A stretch of DNA of 43,139 bases from an uncultured Oscillospiraceae bacterium (GCA_949299455.1 CASGAN010000012.1:1-43139); one strand, 5' to 3'; counted from the first letter of the stretch, positions 26,519 through 34,634 are shown. Program-made: numbers and translations. Notes: generated by a model not told the origin, from the letters alone.

Positions 26519-27037
26519 TTATTTAATCCAGTGGACATAGCCGTCTTTGCGCGGACGCGGCGCAGGTTCTCCGTTTGCCGCATAGCCCAAAATACAGTGG
26601 CCGATGCCTTCATACTCGCCGGTGATGCCGAGTGAGGCAAGCAATGCTTTCCCCTCTGCGCTTTCAAATTCCTCCTTGGCGCGGTGAATCCAGCAGCTTG
26701 ATACGCCGAGCGCGTGCGCGGCATTCATCAAATTGCCCATCACAAGGCTTCCGTCGTACAGATATGTACCGACCGACTTGTCTGCGAGTACAACAAGCAC
26801 GACCGGCGCACCATAAAACGGATCGCTGTCCGTTCCCATGACTGCGGCATTCATTTTTGAAAGCTTGTCGCGGGTGGCTTTGTCGGTGACGGCCAGAATA
26901 ATCGGCGATTGTCTGCCCATTCCCGTTGCGGCATATGTGCCGGCTTCGAGAATTTTTGAAAGCACCTCGTCCGGAATCATATCCGGTTTATACGCTCTGA
27001 CGCTTCTGCGGGTCAGTAAATTTTCCATTGCATCCAT
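26519..27037 (-). CDS. Nitroreductase family protein
   Basis: A 172-residue FMN-dependent oxidoreductase of the nitroreductase fold. It begins LLTRRSVRAYKPD (FMN phosphate site) and carries AATGMGRQSP, DGSLVMGNLMNAAHALG and the C-terminal GHCILGYA. The natural substrate is not evident. ATG 27037 has GGAGG eight bases upstream. It follows the GH30 gene by 42 bases on the same strand without a terminator between, so they are probably one transcript, though a functional link is not obvious. Confidence 0.88.
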   Translation of the reverse strand: MDAMENLLTRRSVRAYKPDMIPDEVLSKILEAGTYAATGMGRQSPIILAVTDKATRDKLSKMNAAVMGTDSDPFYGAPVVLVVLADKSVGTYLYDGSLVMGNLMNAAHALGVSSCWIHRAKEEFESAEGKALLASLGITGEYEGIGHCILGYAANGEPAPRPRKDGYVHWIK

Positions 27038-27079
27038 TGTGCATTCCTCCGTTTTTTAAATTGTCCGGCGGCACATTGT

Positions 27080-28390
27080 TTATGCGTCAAACACCATTGT
27101 ATTAAACGAATCGGGCGAAAGCGTGATGACTTCCTCGCCGAACGTAAATGTGAGCGGCCGTGCAAACGGGTTTTGCACAGTCAAAACGATCGTACCGTCC
27201 GGATTTTTGAATGCGACTGCATTGGAGCTTAAGTGTCCGGATAATACGAGCCGTTTTGCACCCGGCACCACAAAGCGCGAGAAATGCTTCATCACATAGT
27301 ATTCGTGCTCAAACGATACGGTTTTGTCCGCCGAAACGGTGATCATGCTGTTCTGCTTCCATCCCCAGGTGCTCTCGCCCTCTTTCGGGAGAACCATGTT
27401 CCAGTAGGTGTAAGCGCACACGCCGCTTGTGATGTAATGAACGAACATCTCGAAGATATAGCGTGCATATTCCCAGTCATTTTCGCCGTTGCCGCATTCG
27501 TTTTCGCTCTGGATGTATTTTTTCTCGGGGAATGCGCGGCGGGTCTGTGCAACAGCCGCTTTGCCTGCCCACTGATAGCTGACACCTTCGATAAACCGCT
27601 CCGCATCCGGATCGTGGAGCACGAGATTTGCATAGTCGTTAAAACGGGTGTACAGCATTCGGTGATCTGTCTCCGGGCCGTTTAAGGTGCCGAGCCAGAT
27701 TTTTGTGTCCACGTGTTCTTTTTCAAACAGCGGGCCCAAGTATTTGCCGATAAAGCGGGCAAACTCCTCGCCGGTCCAGATGCACGACGGGAATTTCTGC
27801 GTCGACATCGGCTCATTCTGCACGTGCACCTGTGCAATCGGCAAGCCTTTTTCCTCGTAGGCTTTGACGAATTTTAAAAAGTAGAGCGCATAGGCGGAGA
27901 GGTTCTCGTCTGTCTGAATGAGTGTGCCGAAGTTGCACGCCTTGTGCGTTTTCATCCAGGTGGGCGGGCTCCACGGCGACGCAAACAATTTAAGCGCCGG
28001 ATTGCGTTTTTTTGCCGCCTGAATGTACGGGATCAGATATTTTTCGTCGCGTTCGATCGAAAAGTGCTCCATTTTGTAGTCGCCCTCTGTTTCGTTGAGC
28101 GAATACCAGCGCTCCGCATAGTCGGATGCACCGATCGGCACGCGGCAGAAGTCAAACCGCACGCCGTCTGCGTCTTTTGAAAACAGCGCGTCGTAAATTT
28201 CCTCCTGTGCCTCTTTCGGGAGCGTTTCGATCGCGATTTGAGAAAGCTCATTAAAGCATCCGCCGAAGCCCTCAAAGACCTGATCGGTCTCGCCGGTAAA
28301 CGAAAGCGTCGTGTTGCAGGGCGCTTCGGGCATTGATTCGACACGCTGCCACGGCGTTTCCTTTGTCGTCGTGTACATGGTAAAATTCAT
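27080..28390 (-). CDS. Glycoside hydrolase family 30 enzyme
   Basis: A 436-residue TIM-barrel plus beta-domain enzyme. GH30 marks are FEGFGGCFNE near residue 40, SPWSPPTWMK, the acid/base E193 in HVQNEPM and the nucleophile E296 in IQSENE. The family includes beta-glucosylceramidase, beta-1,6-glucanase, beta-xylosidase and beta-fucosidase types; I cannot fix the specificity. There is no signal peptide, so it is intracellular. Start 28390 was chosen because GAGG lies seven bases before it, whereas the ATG six bases earlier abuts the site. An AraC gene lies just upstream on the same strand. Confidence 0.9.
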   Translation of the reverse strand: MNFTMYTTTKETPWQRVESMPEAPCNTTLSFTGETDQVFEGFGGCFNELSQIAIETLPKEAQEEIYDALFSKDADGVRFDFCRVPIGASDYAERWYSLNETEGDYKMEHFSIERDEKYLIPYIQAAKKRNPALKLFASPWSPPTWMKTHKACNFGTLIQTDENLSAYALYFLKFVKAYEEKGLPIAQVHVQNEPMSTQKFPSCIWTGEEFARFIGKYLGPLFEKEHVDTKIWLGTLNGPETDHRMLYTRFNDYANLVLHDPDAERFIEGVSYQWAGKAAVAQTRRAFPEKKYIQSENECGNGENDWEYARYIFEMFVHYITSGVCAYTYWNMVLPKEGESTWGWKQNSMITVSADKTVSFEHEYYVMKHFSRFVVPGAKRLVLSGHLSSNAVAFKNPDGTIVLTVQNPFARPLTFTFGEEVITLSPDSFNTMVFDA

Positions 28391-28417
28391 GGTCATTCCT
28401 CTTTTTCTGTTTATTTT

Positions 28418-28472
28418 GTGTGCGGGCACACCTTGTTAAGAGCAGTATAACACCCGTATTTTTGCGTGTCAA
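28418..28472 (-). promoter_or_regulatory. GH30 promoter and operator-like palindrome
   Basis: On the minus strand TTGACA (28472-28467), a 17-base spacer and TATACT (28449-28444). A perfect palindrome GTGTGC-GG-GCACAC at 28418-28431 lies just after the likely transcription start, where a repressor would act. Confidence 0.75.
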
Positions 28473-28482
28473 TGAAAAATCA

Positions 28483-29226
28483 TCACGGAACGATCCATTT
28501 TGAACTGCCATATGTGCCGGGTGCGATGCCGAACATCCGATGAAACGCCCGGCAATATGATTTTGCGTCCTTATAGCCGCAGGCATATGCCGTTTCGGTC
28601 ACAGAAACACCCGCTTTGAGCAGGTAGCATGAACGGTTTAATCGGTAGTGAATCAGATATTGATACGGCGAACGGCCGAACACCTCAGAAAACAGCCGGA
28701 TGAAATATTTTTCGTGATAGCCGCATAAGGCGCTGAGCGTTTCGACAGAGATTTCCTCGGAAAAATGCGATGCAATATATGAAACCGCCTGACCGAGTCC
28801 TTTGCTGTTTTTGCGAATCCCGCCGCACTGGTCGGCATACGTCAAAAGCACCTCGGAGAGCGAAGCCACAAGCGGTTCGGCAGAGGATTTTCCGCGTGCA
28901 ATCGCCGCGTCGATCGCTTCGAACACCGCCCGAACGATCGGATGCGCTTTGCAGTCAAACGATATGATTTCGTCGATTAAGTCAGGCAGAATATCGAGAT
29001 GAAGATAGACGCAGTAAAGCTGGTCGTTTTTGTCCTGCTCCATCGTATAGGGAATGGCTGTCGGGAACAGGTAGACGTGATCTTTTTTTAACATCGTGCG
29101 GGTGTGGGCATCCGTGTAGGTCACTGTGCCGCTTAACACATAATACACCCGCACAAACAGCGGCGAAGACGTTTCGCGCACAAACCATTCGTTGTTTACA
29201 TGAATTTTTTCAAAGTCAAGCAGCAT
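28483..29226 (-). CDS. AraC family transcription regulator
   Basis: A 247-residue regulator with an N-terminal cupin-type ligand domain (about 10-95; GTVTYTDAHTRTML, LFPTAIPYTM). The C-terminal pair of helix-turn-helix motifs (about 145-245) includes ISVETLSALCGYHEKYFIRLF and the AraC signature RSPYQYLIHYRLNRS. GAGGG lies six bases before ATG 29226. It sits between GH30 (downstream, same strand) and a divergent URO-D-like gene. It probably senses a sugar and controls one or both. Confidence 0.9.
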   Translation of the reverse strand: MLLDFEKIHVNNEWFVRETSSPLFVRVYYVLSGTVTYTDAHTRTMLKKDHVYLFPTAIPYTMEQDKNDQLYCVYLHLDILPDLIDEIISFDCKAHPIVRAVFEAIDAAIARGKSSAEPLVASLSEVLLTYADQCGGIRKNSKGLGQAVSYIASHFSEEISVETLSALCGYHEKYFIRLFSEVFGRSPYQYLIHYRLNRSCYLLKAGVSVTETAYACGYKDAKSYCRAFHRMFGIAPGTYGSSKWIVP

Positions 29227-29258
29227 ATGCATCCCTCGAAATCTTACTTTTTGCGTAT

Positions 29259-29306
29259 ATGATACTACTTTCTGCGGTTGTTCGCAAGAGAAAATGCCGA
29301 TACAAT
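29259..29306. promoter_or_regulatory. Overlapping divergent promoters, AraC gene and URO-D-like gene
   Basis: Plus strand: TTGTTC (29278-29283), 17 bases, TACAAT (29301-29306). Minus strand: TTGCGA (29287-29282), 17 bases, TATCAT (29264-29259). The two -35 boxes share two bases, so the polymerases compete and one regulator could control both directions. Confidence 0.65.
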
Positions 29307-29340
29307 AAAACCAAGCAATGAATAAAGGAGCGTTTGATTT

Positions 29341-30582
29341 ATGCAGATCAGTCAAAACGATATTGCGGTTCTGCGCGAACTTGCAAGAGAATATATGGAG
29401 GTCGCAAGCCTGCCCGTACAGCGTGAAAAGATGATGCTTTGGAAAGCGTTTAATGCGAACACGCCGGGCAGCCGTCCGATGGTGATTATCGATCAGCTGC
29501 CGTGGAATGAGCTGAATAACGAAGGCGAGCTCATGCTGTCGGTTGAGAATCCGCTGTTTCGTCAGGTGGAATGGAATCTGCGTTCGACGCTTTATAAATG
29601 GCGTCATTTCCCGGTGGATATGGTGGTCGAGCCGTTTATCACGATTCCGCGTGCGATTCAAAACACCGGCTACGGCTTAAAGGCTGATGTTCAGATGCTC
29701 GGCGACGCTGATACCACTGCGTTTTCGCAGCATTTTGAGAGTGTACTAAACGACGAGGAAGACGTCGAAAAAATCAAAGATATGGTCATCACCGTCGATG
29801 AAAACGAAGACCGCGACCGCATGGAAACGGCGCACATGATTTTCGACGGCATCGCGCCGGTTGTGCTCGGCCATGGCATTGGTTTCCATCTGGGCGTGTG
29901 GGACCGTCTGAGCGAATATATGGGTGTCACGAACGTCTACTGTGATCTTTACGATCGTCCGGAATTTCTGCATGCGTGCATGCGCCGCATCACCGATGCA
30001 ACGATTGCCGGCATCAAACAGGCGAACGCACTGCGCATTCACGATGATATCGTCAACACCTGCCACTGCTCGTATATTTATACCGATAAGCTTTTATCCG
30101 ATTTCGGCAAAGGACTGGGCAGCACATCGGAAAACTGCTGGGCAATGGGACTGGCGCAGCTGTTCTCGTCCGCATCGCCGCAGACAACCGCGGATTTTGA
30201 ACTGCCGTATATTCAGGAGATGGCAAGCTATTTTGACAGCATCTACTACGGATGCTGCGAGCGGCTCGACGACCGTTTGGATGTGATTTTCAAAATCCCG
30301 AATATCAGAAAGCTTTCGTGCAGTCCGTGGAGCAAAAAGGAATCGTTTGCCGAACAGCTTCAGGGCAGAGGGCTTATTATGTCGAGCAAGCCGAATCCGG
30401 CATTTTTGTCGGCGGCATACGACGAAGACGTCATCCGCAAAGACCTGCGCGAGACAATGGACATCGCGAAACGGTACGGCGTCAATGTCGAGCTGATTCA
30501 AAAGGATATCTCGACAGTCAATCATAAGCCGGAACGGCTCACCCGATGGGCAGAAATCGCAATGGAAGAAGCTATGCGTTAA
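29341..30582 (+). CDS. Uroporphyrinogen decarboxylase-like family protein
   Basis: A 413-residue protein with the overall pattern of the URO-D/methylcobamide-methyltransferase superfamily: an N-terminal cap, then a barrel with FDGIAPVVLGHGIGFHLGVWD, a conserved HDDIV (residues about 234-238) and the late SSKPNPAFLSAA. It is not heme-pathway HemE; no other heme genes are nearby. Such proteins in gut Clostridia are found beside AraC regulators and glycosidases and have no established reaction. AAAGGAG precedes the ATG. A perfect hairpin terminator follows. Confidence 0.6.
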   Translation: MQISQNDIAVLRELAREYMEVASLPVQREKMMLWKAFNANTPGSRPMVIIDQLPWNELNNEGELMLSVENPLFRQVEWNLRSTLYKWRHFPVDMVVEPFITIPRAIQNTGYGLKADVQMLGDADTTAFSQHFESVLNDEEDVEKIKDMVITVDENEDRDRMETAHMIFDGIAPVVLGHGIGFHLGVWDRLSEYMGVTNVYCDLYDRPEFLHACMRRITDATIAGIKQANALRIHDDIVNTCHCSYIYTDKLLSDFGKGLGSTSENCWAMGLAQLFSSASPQTTADFELPYIQEMASYFDSIYYGCCERLDDRLDVIFKIPNIRKLSCSPWSKKESFAEQLQGRGLIMSSKPNPAFLSAAYDEDVIRKDLRETMDIAKRYGVNVELIQKDISTVNHKPERLTRWAEIAMEEAMR

Positions 30583-30597
30583 TATGATAGGTTGATA

Positions 30598-30634
30598 AAA
30601 ACAGCCGCCTCTTAATTTAAGAGGCGGCTGTTTG
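30598..30634. terminator. Perfect hairpin terminator, first copy
   Basis: The arms 30601-30615 and 30617-30631 are fully complementary. It serves the URO-D-like gene on + and the XRE gene on -. A near copy lies at 31137-31178. Confidence 0.88.
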
Positions 30635-30650
30635 CTATCTGTACAAACGC

Positions 30651-30869
30651 TCAGCATTTTTGATCGGTTCTGCCTGTAAGATAGTCGAGCGAAACGCCGT
30701 AAAAATCGGCGATGCGGATAAGGATCGAAAGCCTTGGTTCACGGCGATTCCGTTCGTAATTTTGATATGCCTTTTCTGTAATATCACAGAAGATGGCAAC
30801 TTCGTTTTGTGTGAGTCCCCGTTCGGTTCTGCACTGTTTGAGGCGGTTGGCCAATGCTTCGTTTTCCAT
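30651..30869 (-). CDS. XRE family DNA-binding regulator
   Basis: A 72-residue Cro/CI-type helix-turn-helix protein: LKQCRTERGLTQNEVAIFCDITEKAYQ, then the recognition part and FYGVSLDYLTGR. It consists of the DNA-binding domain only, so it probably acts as a simple repressor dimer. ATG 30869 is preferred to GTG 30896, because the likely transcript begins near 30895 and TAGGTGA is just upstream. It is divergent from a Cys-rich peptide gene. A decayed copy of the gene lies 535 bases to the right. Confidence 0.85.
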   Translation of the reverse strand: MENEALANRLKQCRTERGLTQNEVAIFCDITEKAYQNYERNRREPRLSILIRIADFYGVSLDYLTGRTDQKC

Positions 30870-30879
30870 GAGATCACCT

Positions 30880-30939
30880 ACAATTGTTCTTAACACAAAC
30901 AGTATAGGTGATTACAATTTAAGATATACTAACAATTGT
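30880..30939. promoter_or_regulatory. Divergent control region with ACAATTGT palindromes
   Basis: The perfect 8-base palindrome ACAATTGT occurs at 30880-30887 and 30932-30939, with a half-match ACAATT between them. A minus -10 (TATACT, 30906-30901) and a plus -10 (TATACT, 30925-30930) lie between. These are likely operators of the XRE protein. Good -35 boxes were not found. Confidence 0.55.
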
Positions 30940-30962
30940 GAGTGTGAAAAAGAGGCGTTACG

Positions 30963-31124
30963 ATGATTGTCGATACAACAGGAACTGTTCTTACACTGGG
31001 AAATGAAGGCAGAAATTGTTTAGGAAATCGAATAGAATGCTGCTGCGATGAGTGCGACTATTATTTGGAGTGTTTTCCTGACGCACTTTTGACTTGTGGT
31101 TTTGATGACGAAGGAATTTGGTAA
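30963..31124 (+). CDS. Cys-rich 53-residue peptide, unknown function
   Basis: A short gene with ATG 30963, GAGGCG eight bases upstream and a TATACT box 33 bases upstream. The peptide has seven cysteines in 53 residues, including the cluster ECCCDEC (25-31), and ends GFDDEGIW. There is no leader or membrane helix. The cysteine arrangement suggests metal binding. It is divergent from the XRE gene across shared palindromes and is followed by a terminator. It might be the target, ligand or partner of the XRE regulator; nothing else in the sequence says what it does. Confidence 0.55.
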   Translation: MIVDTTGTVLTLGNEGRNCLGNRIECCCDECDYYLECFPDALLTCGFDDEGIW

Positions 31125-31136
31125 AATCAATACGCA

Positions 31137-31178
31137 AAAAACCGCCGCCTCCTAATTTAAGAGGCGGCGGTTTTTTTA
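31137..31178. terminator. Hairpin terminator, second copy
   Basis: Arms 31141-31155 and 31157-31171 with a T7 tail, nearly the same sequence as the hairpin at 30598-30634. It ends the Cys-rich peptide gene and was duplicated together with the XRE gene. Confidence 0.88.
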
Positions 31179-31185
31179 AAAATAC

Positions 31186-31403
31186 TCAGCATTTTTGATC
31201 GGTTCTGCCTGTAAGATAGTCGAGCGAAACGCCGTAAAAATCGGCGATGCGTACAAGGATTGAAAGTCTTGGTTTACGCCGTTTTAATTCATAGTATTGA
31301 TATGCTTTTTCCGTCACATCGCAAAAATGGAAACTTCACTTTGCGTGAGCCCTCTTTCAGTTCTGCACTGTTTAAGCCGTTTGGCCAATACGTCGATTTC
31401 CAT
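31186..31403 (-). pseudogene. Frameshifted duplicate of the XRE regulator
   Basis: Aligned with the intact gene at 30651-30869, this copy is 218 instead of 219 bases long. The 3' 60-70 bases are almost identical. A one-base loss in the codons for Ile-Phe (near 31324) shifts the frame and gives a stop two codons later. After correction the frame continues through DVTEKAYQYYELKRRKPRL to the same end. It is a recent tandem duplicate in decay, unless the gap is a sequencing error. Confidence 0.85.
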
Positions 31404-31407
31404 GCGG

Positions 31408-32517
31408 TCACCTGCAATCTGCCTGACAGCGTTTGACAATCGACATCATTTCGTCGTATTTTTTCTCCATGTCAAAAACCAGTGCAAACTGTGTGCGGCA
31501 GCGGTCCAAGTTGTGATCGGGGCGGTGGATTTTAAAATAGGTGTCGCCGTTTAAATAGTCGGTCAAAAAGCGCATGCCGCATTCAAATGTCATGAGCTTT
31601 GCGCCGAACGGCAGGTAGTCGATTTCTGTCTGGGTGAGGTTTTTTCCGCATTCCTCTAAAAAGCCTTTGCAGAACAGCTCGAACAAATCAAGCCGTACAA
31701 GCACCTTGGACAGATCGGTTTCGTCCTCGGCGGCACTGCTTGCACCGAACCGAATGCTGTCGCCGAAATCATAGTGTGCAAGTCCCGGCATGACCGTGTC
31801 AAGATCGATCACACAGATGCCCTCGCCGGTGGCGATGTCGAGCAGGACGTTATTGAGCTTTGTATCGTTGTGGGTGACGCGGAGCGGAATCTGTCCGGAT
31901 GCCAATAAATCGAGCAAAACGCCGGCGTCTTGTGCACGGGCTTTGACGAAATCAATCTCTTTTTGTACTGATGCGCGCCGTCCGGCAAGATCTGCGTCAA
32001 CTGCGGCGAGAAATGCTTCATAGCGTGCACGCGTGTTGTGAAAATCGGGGATGGTTTCGGTGAGTGTTTCAGCCGGAAAATCGCTCAACAGCTTTTGAAA
32101 CCGTCCGAACGCTTTGGCGGACTGATAAAAATGCTCCGGCTGTTCAATACGCTGTAAGCAAACGGCGTCATCGACAAACACATAGGCGCGGTAATAGCTG
32201 CCGTCCTCGCCGTGGTAAAACAGCTGATCGTCGGTTGTTTTGACGATCTTTAGAACTTCATGTGCAGGATCGCCGCCTGCTTCGGTGACTTTTTTCGCCA
32301 AAAACGATGTGACGGCATCGATGTTTTTCATCAGTGCGGGAACGTCTTTGAAAATCTCATGGTTGATACGCTGAATGATATAGCGGAGCGGATGTTCAAA
32401 TTCGCGTTTGAAATAGAGCACATAGGTGTCATTGATATGTCCGCAGCCAAACGGTTCGCCGAAGATGAACGTCCCCTTCACCTGAAATTTGGATGCAATC
32501 GTTTGAAAATCCATCAT
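31408..32517 (-). CDS. NahK-like sugar 1-kinase (aminoglycoside-phosphotransferase fold)
   Basis: A 369-residue kinase with the APH fold: ATP-lid GCGHINDTYVL near 24-34, catalytic loop THNDTKLNNVLLD (D218) and metal motif VIDLDTVMPG (D238, D240). These loops are very like those of N-acetylhexosamine 1-kinase (NahK/LnpB), which makes GlcNAc-1-P or GalNAc-1-P. It follows the nucleotidyltransferase by one base pair-scale spacing (stop TAA then ATG 32517) and is last in the galE operon. That order supports sugar-1-phosphate activation. The exact hexose is unknown. Confidence 0.82.
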   Translation of the reverse strand: MMDFQTIASKFQVKGTFIFGEPFGCGHINDTYVLYFKREFEHPLRYIIQRINHEIFKDVPALMKNIDAVTSFLAKKVTEAGGDPAHEVLKIVKTTDDQLFYHGEDGSYYRAYVFVDDAVCLQRIEQPEHFYQSAKAFGRFQKLLSDFPAETLTETIPDFHNTRARYEAFLAAVDADLAGRRASVQKEIDFVKARAQDAGVLLDLLASGQIPLRVTHNDTKLNNVLLDIATGEGICVIDLDTVMPGLAHYDFGDSIRFGASSAAEDETDLSKVLVRLDLFELFCKGFLEECGKNLTQTEIDYLPFGAKLMTFECGMRFLTDYLNGDTYFKIHRPDHNLDRCRTQFALVFDMEKKYDEMMSIVKRCQADCR

Positions 32518-32519
32518 GA

Positions 32520-33440
32520 TTAAAACAGTCCTTTCGGATATTTTTTGCTGTCTGTCATTTCGGCAAACGCAGCGGCAACGTCTGCGCGATCCTCCTGATA
32601 CGTCACACCGTACCATTTTTCACTTGTCTGTTTAACTTCGACGGTGGCTTTGTGCTCTTTGATCAGTTCATCCACAACAAACGGGAGCAGGTATTCCGCC
32701 TTTTTAATGTCAGCAGGCGGATTGTCAAGAAATGCGGTGAAGCGGGTGCCCAGTTCATCGAAAATCTGCGGCACAAATCCCCAGAAATTCATCGACACCG
32801 TATTGTCGTCTGCAACCGGCACAAATGTTTTGCCGTCGTCTTCGGTAAATGCAATCTGACCGTTCACACGGCCGATTTTTGTCCGTTCAGTGATTTTGGT
32901 CAAATGCATGGACTCGTCTGTTTCGCATACGCCGCGCGCCACATAGCCGTTTTCTGTCAGTGTGTTTGCGATGCGGTAGCCCACCATGCAAAACGGCGCC
33001 GGCGATGCGGTTTGATCGGCATTTGCAAGCGATTCATAAATGAGCGAAAATGCTTCTTTTCCGTAGTAGTCGTCCGCGTTGATGACGGCGAACGGCTCGT
33101 AAATCACGTCTTTGCAGCATAAAATTGCGTGACCGGTGCCCCATGGCTTTGTGCGGCCGTTTGGCACGGTATATCCCTCCGGCAGTGCGGTCAGCTCCTG
33201 ATGAACGTATGCAACCTGCACTTTATCGGCAATGCGGTCGCCGATCAGCTTACGCAGATCTTCCTCAATTTCAGGTTTGATGACAAATACAACTTTGTTG
33301 AAGCCGGCTTCGATTGCATCGTACACCGAATAGTCCATGATGATTTCGCCGCACGGACCGACCGGATCAATCTGTTTTAAACCGCCGTAGCGGCTTCCCA
33401 TTCCTGCTGCCATCACGACAAGCGTCACATTTTTATTCAT
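32520..33440 (-). CDS. Sugar-phosphate nucleotidyltransferase
   Basis: A 306-residue nucleotidyltransferase with the GT-A-like motif MAAGMGSRYGGLKQ, metal motif NADDYYG and GTGHAILCC. It would join a sugar 1-phosphate with UTP (or another NTP) to give an NDP-sugar, which the adjacent GalE could then epimerise. It is not a GalT-type enzyme: it has no HxHxQ motif. The start at 33440 matches the family N-terminus and overlaps the galE stop by eight bases; the longer frame reads backward through galE sequence and is rejected. Confidence 0.85.
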   Translation of the reverse strand: MNKNVTLVVMAAGMGSRYGGLKQIDPVGPCGEIIMDYSVYDAIEAGFNKVVFVIKPEIEEDLRKLIGDRIADKVQVAYVHQELTALPEGYTVPNGRTKPWGTGHAILCCKDVIYEPFAVINADDYYGKEAFSLIYESLANADQTASPAPFCMVGYRIANTLTENGYVARGVCETDESMHLTKITERTKIGRVNGQIAFTEDDGKTFVPVADDNTVSMNFWGFVPQIFDELGTRFTAFLDNPPADIKKAEYLLPFVVDELIKEHKATVEVKQTSEKWYGVTYQEDRADVAAAFAEMTDSKKYPKGLF

Positions 33441-34470
33441 GTTCTTCTTCCTCCTCGTGTTTATATCCGTTTGGATTTTTGCTCTGCCAGAAAAATGCGT
33501 CTGCGCACATTTCGTCAATGCCGCGTGTCGCTTTAAAGCCCAGTTCGTCAAATGCTTTCTGCGCATCGGCATAGCACATGGCGATATCACCCGGACGCCG
33601 CGGCGCAAACTGATAGGAAACGGTTTTGCCGCTTGCTTTTTCAAATGCATGGACCATTTCAAGGACACTGTAGCCGCGGCCGGTGCCCAGATTATAGGTG
33701 AACACGCCGCCTGACTGATGTGCCATGTGGTTGAGTGCGCACAAATGACCGTGTGCAAGGTCTTCGACGTGAATATAGTCGCGTACACCGGTGCCGTCGG
33801 GCGTGTCGTAATCGTTTCCGTAAACCGAAAGAGAGTGAAGCTGTCCGACTGCGACTTTTGAAATATACGGCATCAGATTATTCGGAATGCCGCTCGGATC
33901 TTCGCCGATCAGACCGCTTTTGTGCGCGCCGACCGGATTAAAATACCGGAGAATGGTGATGCGCCAGGTGTTGTCGGCGTGGTACAGATCGCGCAGAATC
34001 TCTTCGATGAACAGTTTCGTTCTGCCGTAGGGGTTTGTGCACGAAAGCGGGAAATCCTCTTTGATCGGTACGGTGTGCGGGTTCCCGTATACAGTCGCCG
34101 ACGAGCTGAACACCAGCTGTTTTACGTTGTGGCGCGCCATGATATCGCACAGATGAAGCGTGCCGGTGATGTTGTTGTGATAATAGCGAAGCGGGATAGA
34201 AACGCTTTCGCCCACTGCTTTGAGTCCGGCAAAATGGATGACTGCGTCGATTTGATGTTCGCAGAAGATGCGGTCAAGCGCATCATAGTCGAGTAAATCC
34301 GTCTGATAAAACACGACCTGCTTGCCTGTGATTTGTTCAATGCGGTCAACAGCTGTTTTGGTGCTGTTTGATAAATTGTCTGCGATGATGACGCGGTGTC
34401 CGTTTTCAAGAAGCTGTACGACGGTATGGCTTCCGATATAGCCTGCGCCGCCTGTGACGAATACGTTCAT
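33433..34470 (-). CDS. galE: UDP-glucose 4-epimerase
   Basis: A 345-residue extended SDR that interconverts UDP-glucose and UDP-galactose (often also the GlcNAc/GalNAc pair). It has VTGGAGYIGSH at the start, SSSATVYG with the catalytic Ser, Tyr/Lys in NPYGRTK, and the late APRRPGDIA typical of GalE. An acidic tail (EEEEHE) is extra. GGGGAGG lies 10 bases before ATG 34470. First gene of the three-gene operon, divergent from an AraC regulator. Confidence 0.94.
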   Translation of the reverse strand: MNVFVTGGAGYIGSHTVVQLLENGHRVIIADNLSNSTKTAVDRIEQITGKQVVFYQTDLLDYDALDRIFCEHQIDAVIHFAGLKAVGESVSIPLRYYHNNITGTLHLCDIMARHNVKQLVFSSSATVYGNPHTVPIKEDFPLSCTNPYGRTKLFIEEILRDLYHADNTWRITILRYFNPVGAHKSGLIGEDPSGIPNNLMPYISKVAVGQLHSLSVYGNDYDTPDGTGVRDYIHVEDLAHGHLCALNHMAHQSGGVFTYNLGTGRGYSVLEMVHAFEKASGKTVSYQFAPRRPGDIAMCYADAQKAFDELGFKATRGIDEMCADAFFWQSKNPNGYKHEEEEEHE

Positions 34471-34507
34471 GTGCGTTGTTCCTCCCCGTTGTTTTTAAAA
34501 AAGCGGA

Positions 34508-34569
34508 TTGCCTTTTTCTCATTTGCTGATATAATCATAGCAGGAAGCAAATCATAAATAAATGAGAGT
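34508..34569. promoter_or_regulatory. Overlapping divergent promoters of galE operon and AraC gene
   Basis: Plus strand: TTGCCT (34508-34513), 16 bases, TATAAT (34530-34535), 100 bases before the AraC gene. Minus strand: TATGAT (34539-34534) with a poor -35 (TTTATT), as expected for an activator-dependent promoter. CTCATTT (34518-34524) and AAATGAG (34560-34566) form a spaced inverted repeat around both -10 boxes. Confidence 0.5.
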
Positions 34570-34634
34570 TAAGGCCATATTTATATAAATTCGGACACAT
34601 TTTTTAAAAAAGAATCGGTGCGGGAGGGCAGAAT

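Noticed and set aside
30598-31178. CRISPR-like repeat because of the repeated hairpin
   Set aside because: Only two copies, 535 bases apart, as part of a gene duplication.
33441-33788. Extended N-terminus of the nucleotidyltransferase
   Set aside because: It overlaps galE in another frame, and the family motif starts directly at 33440.
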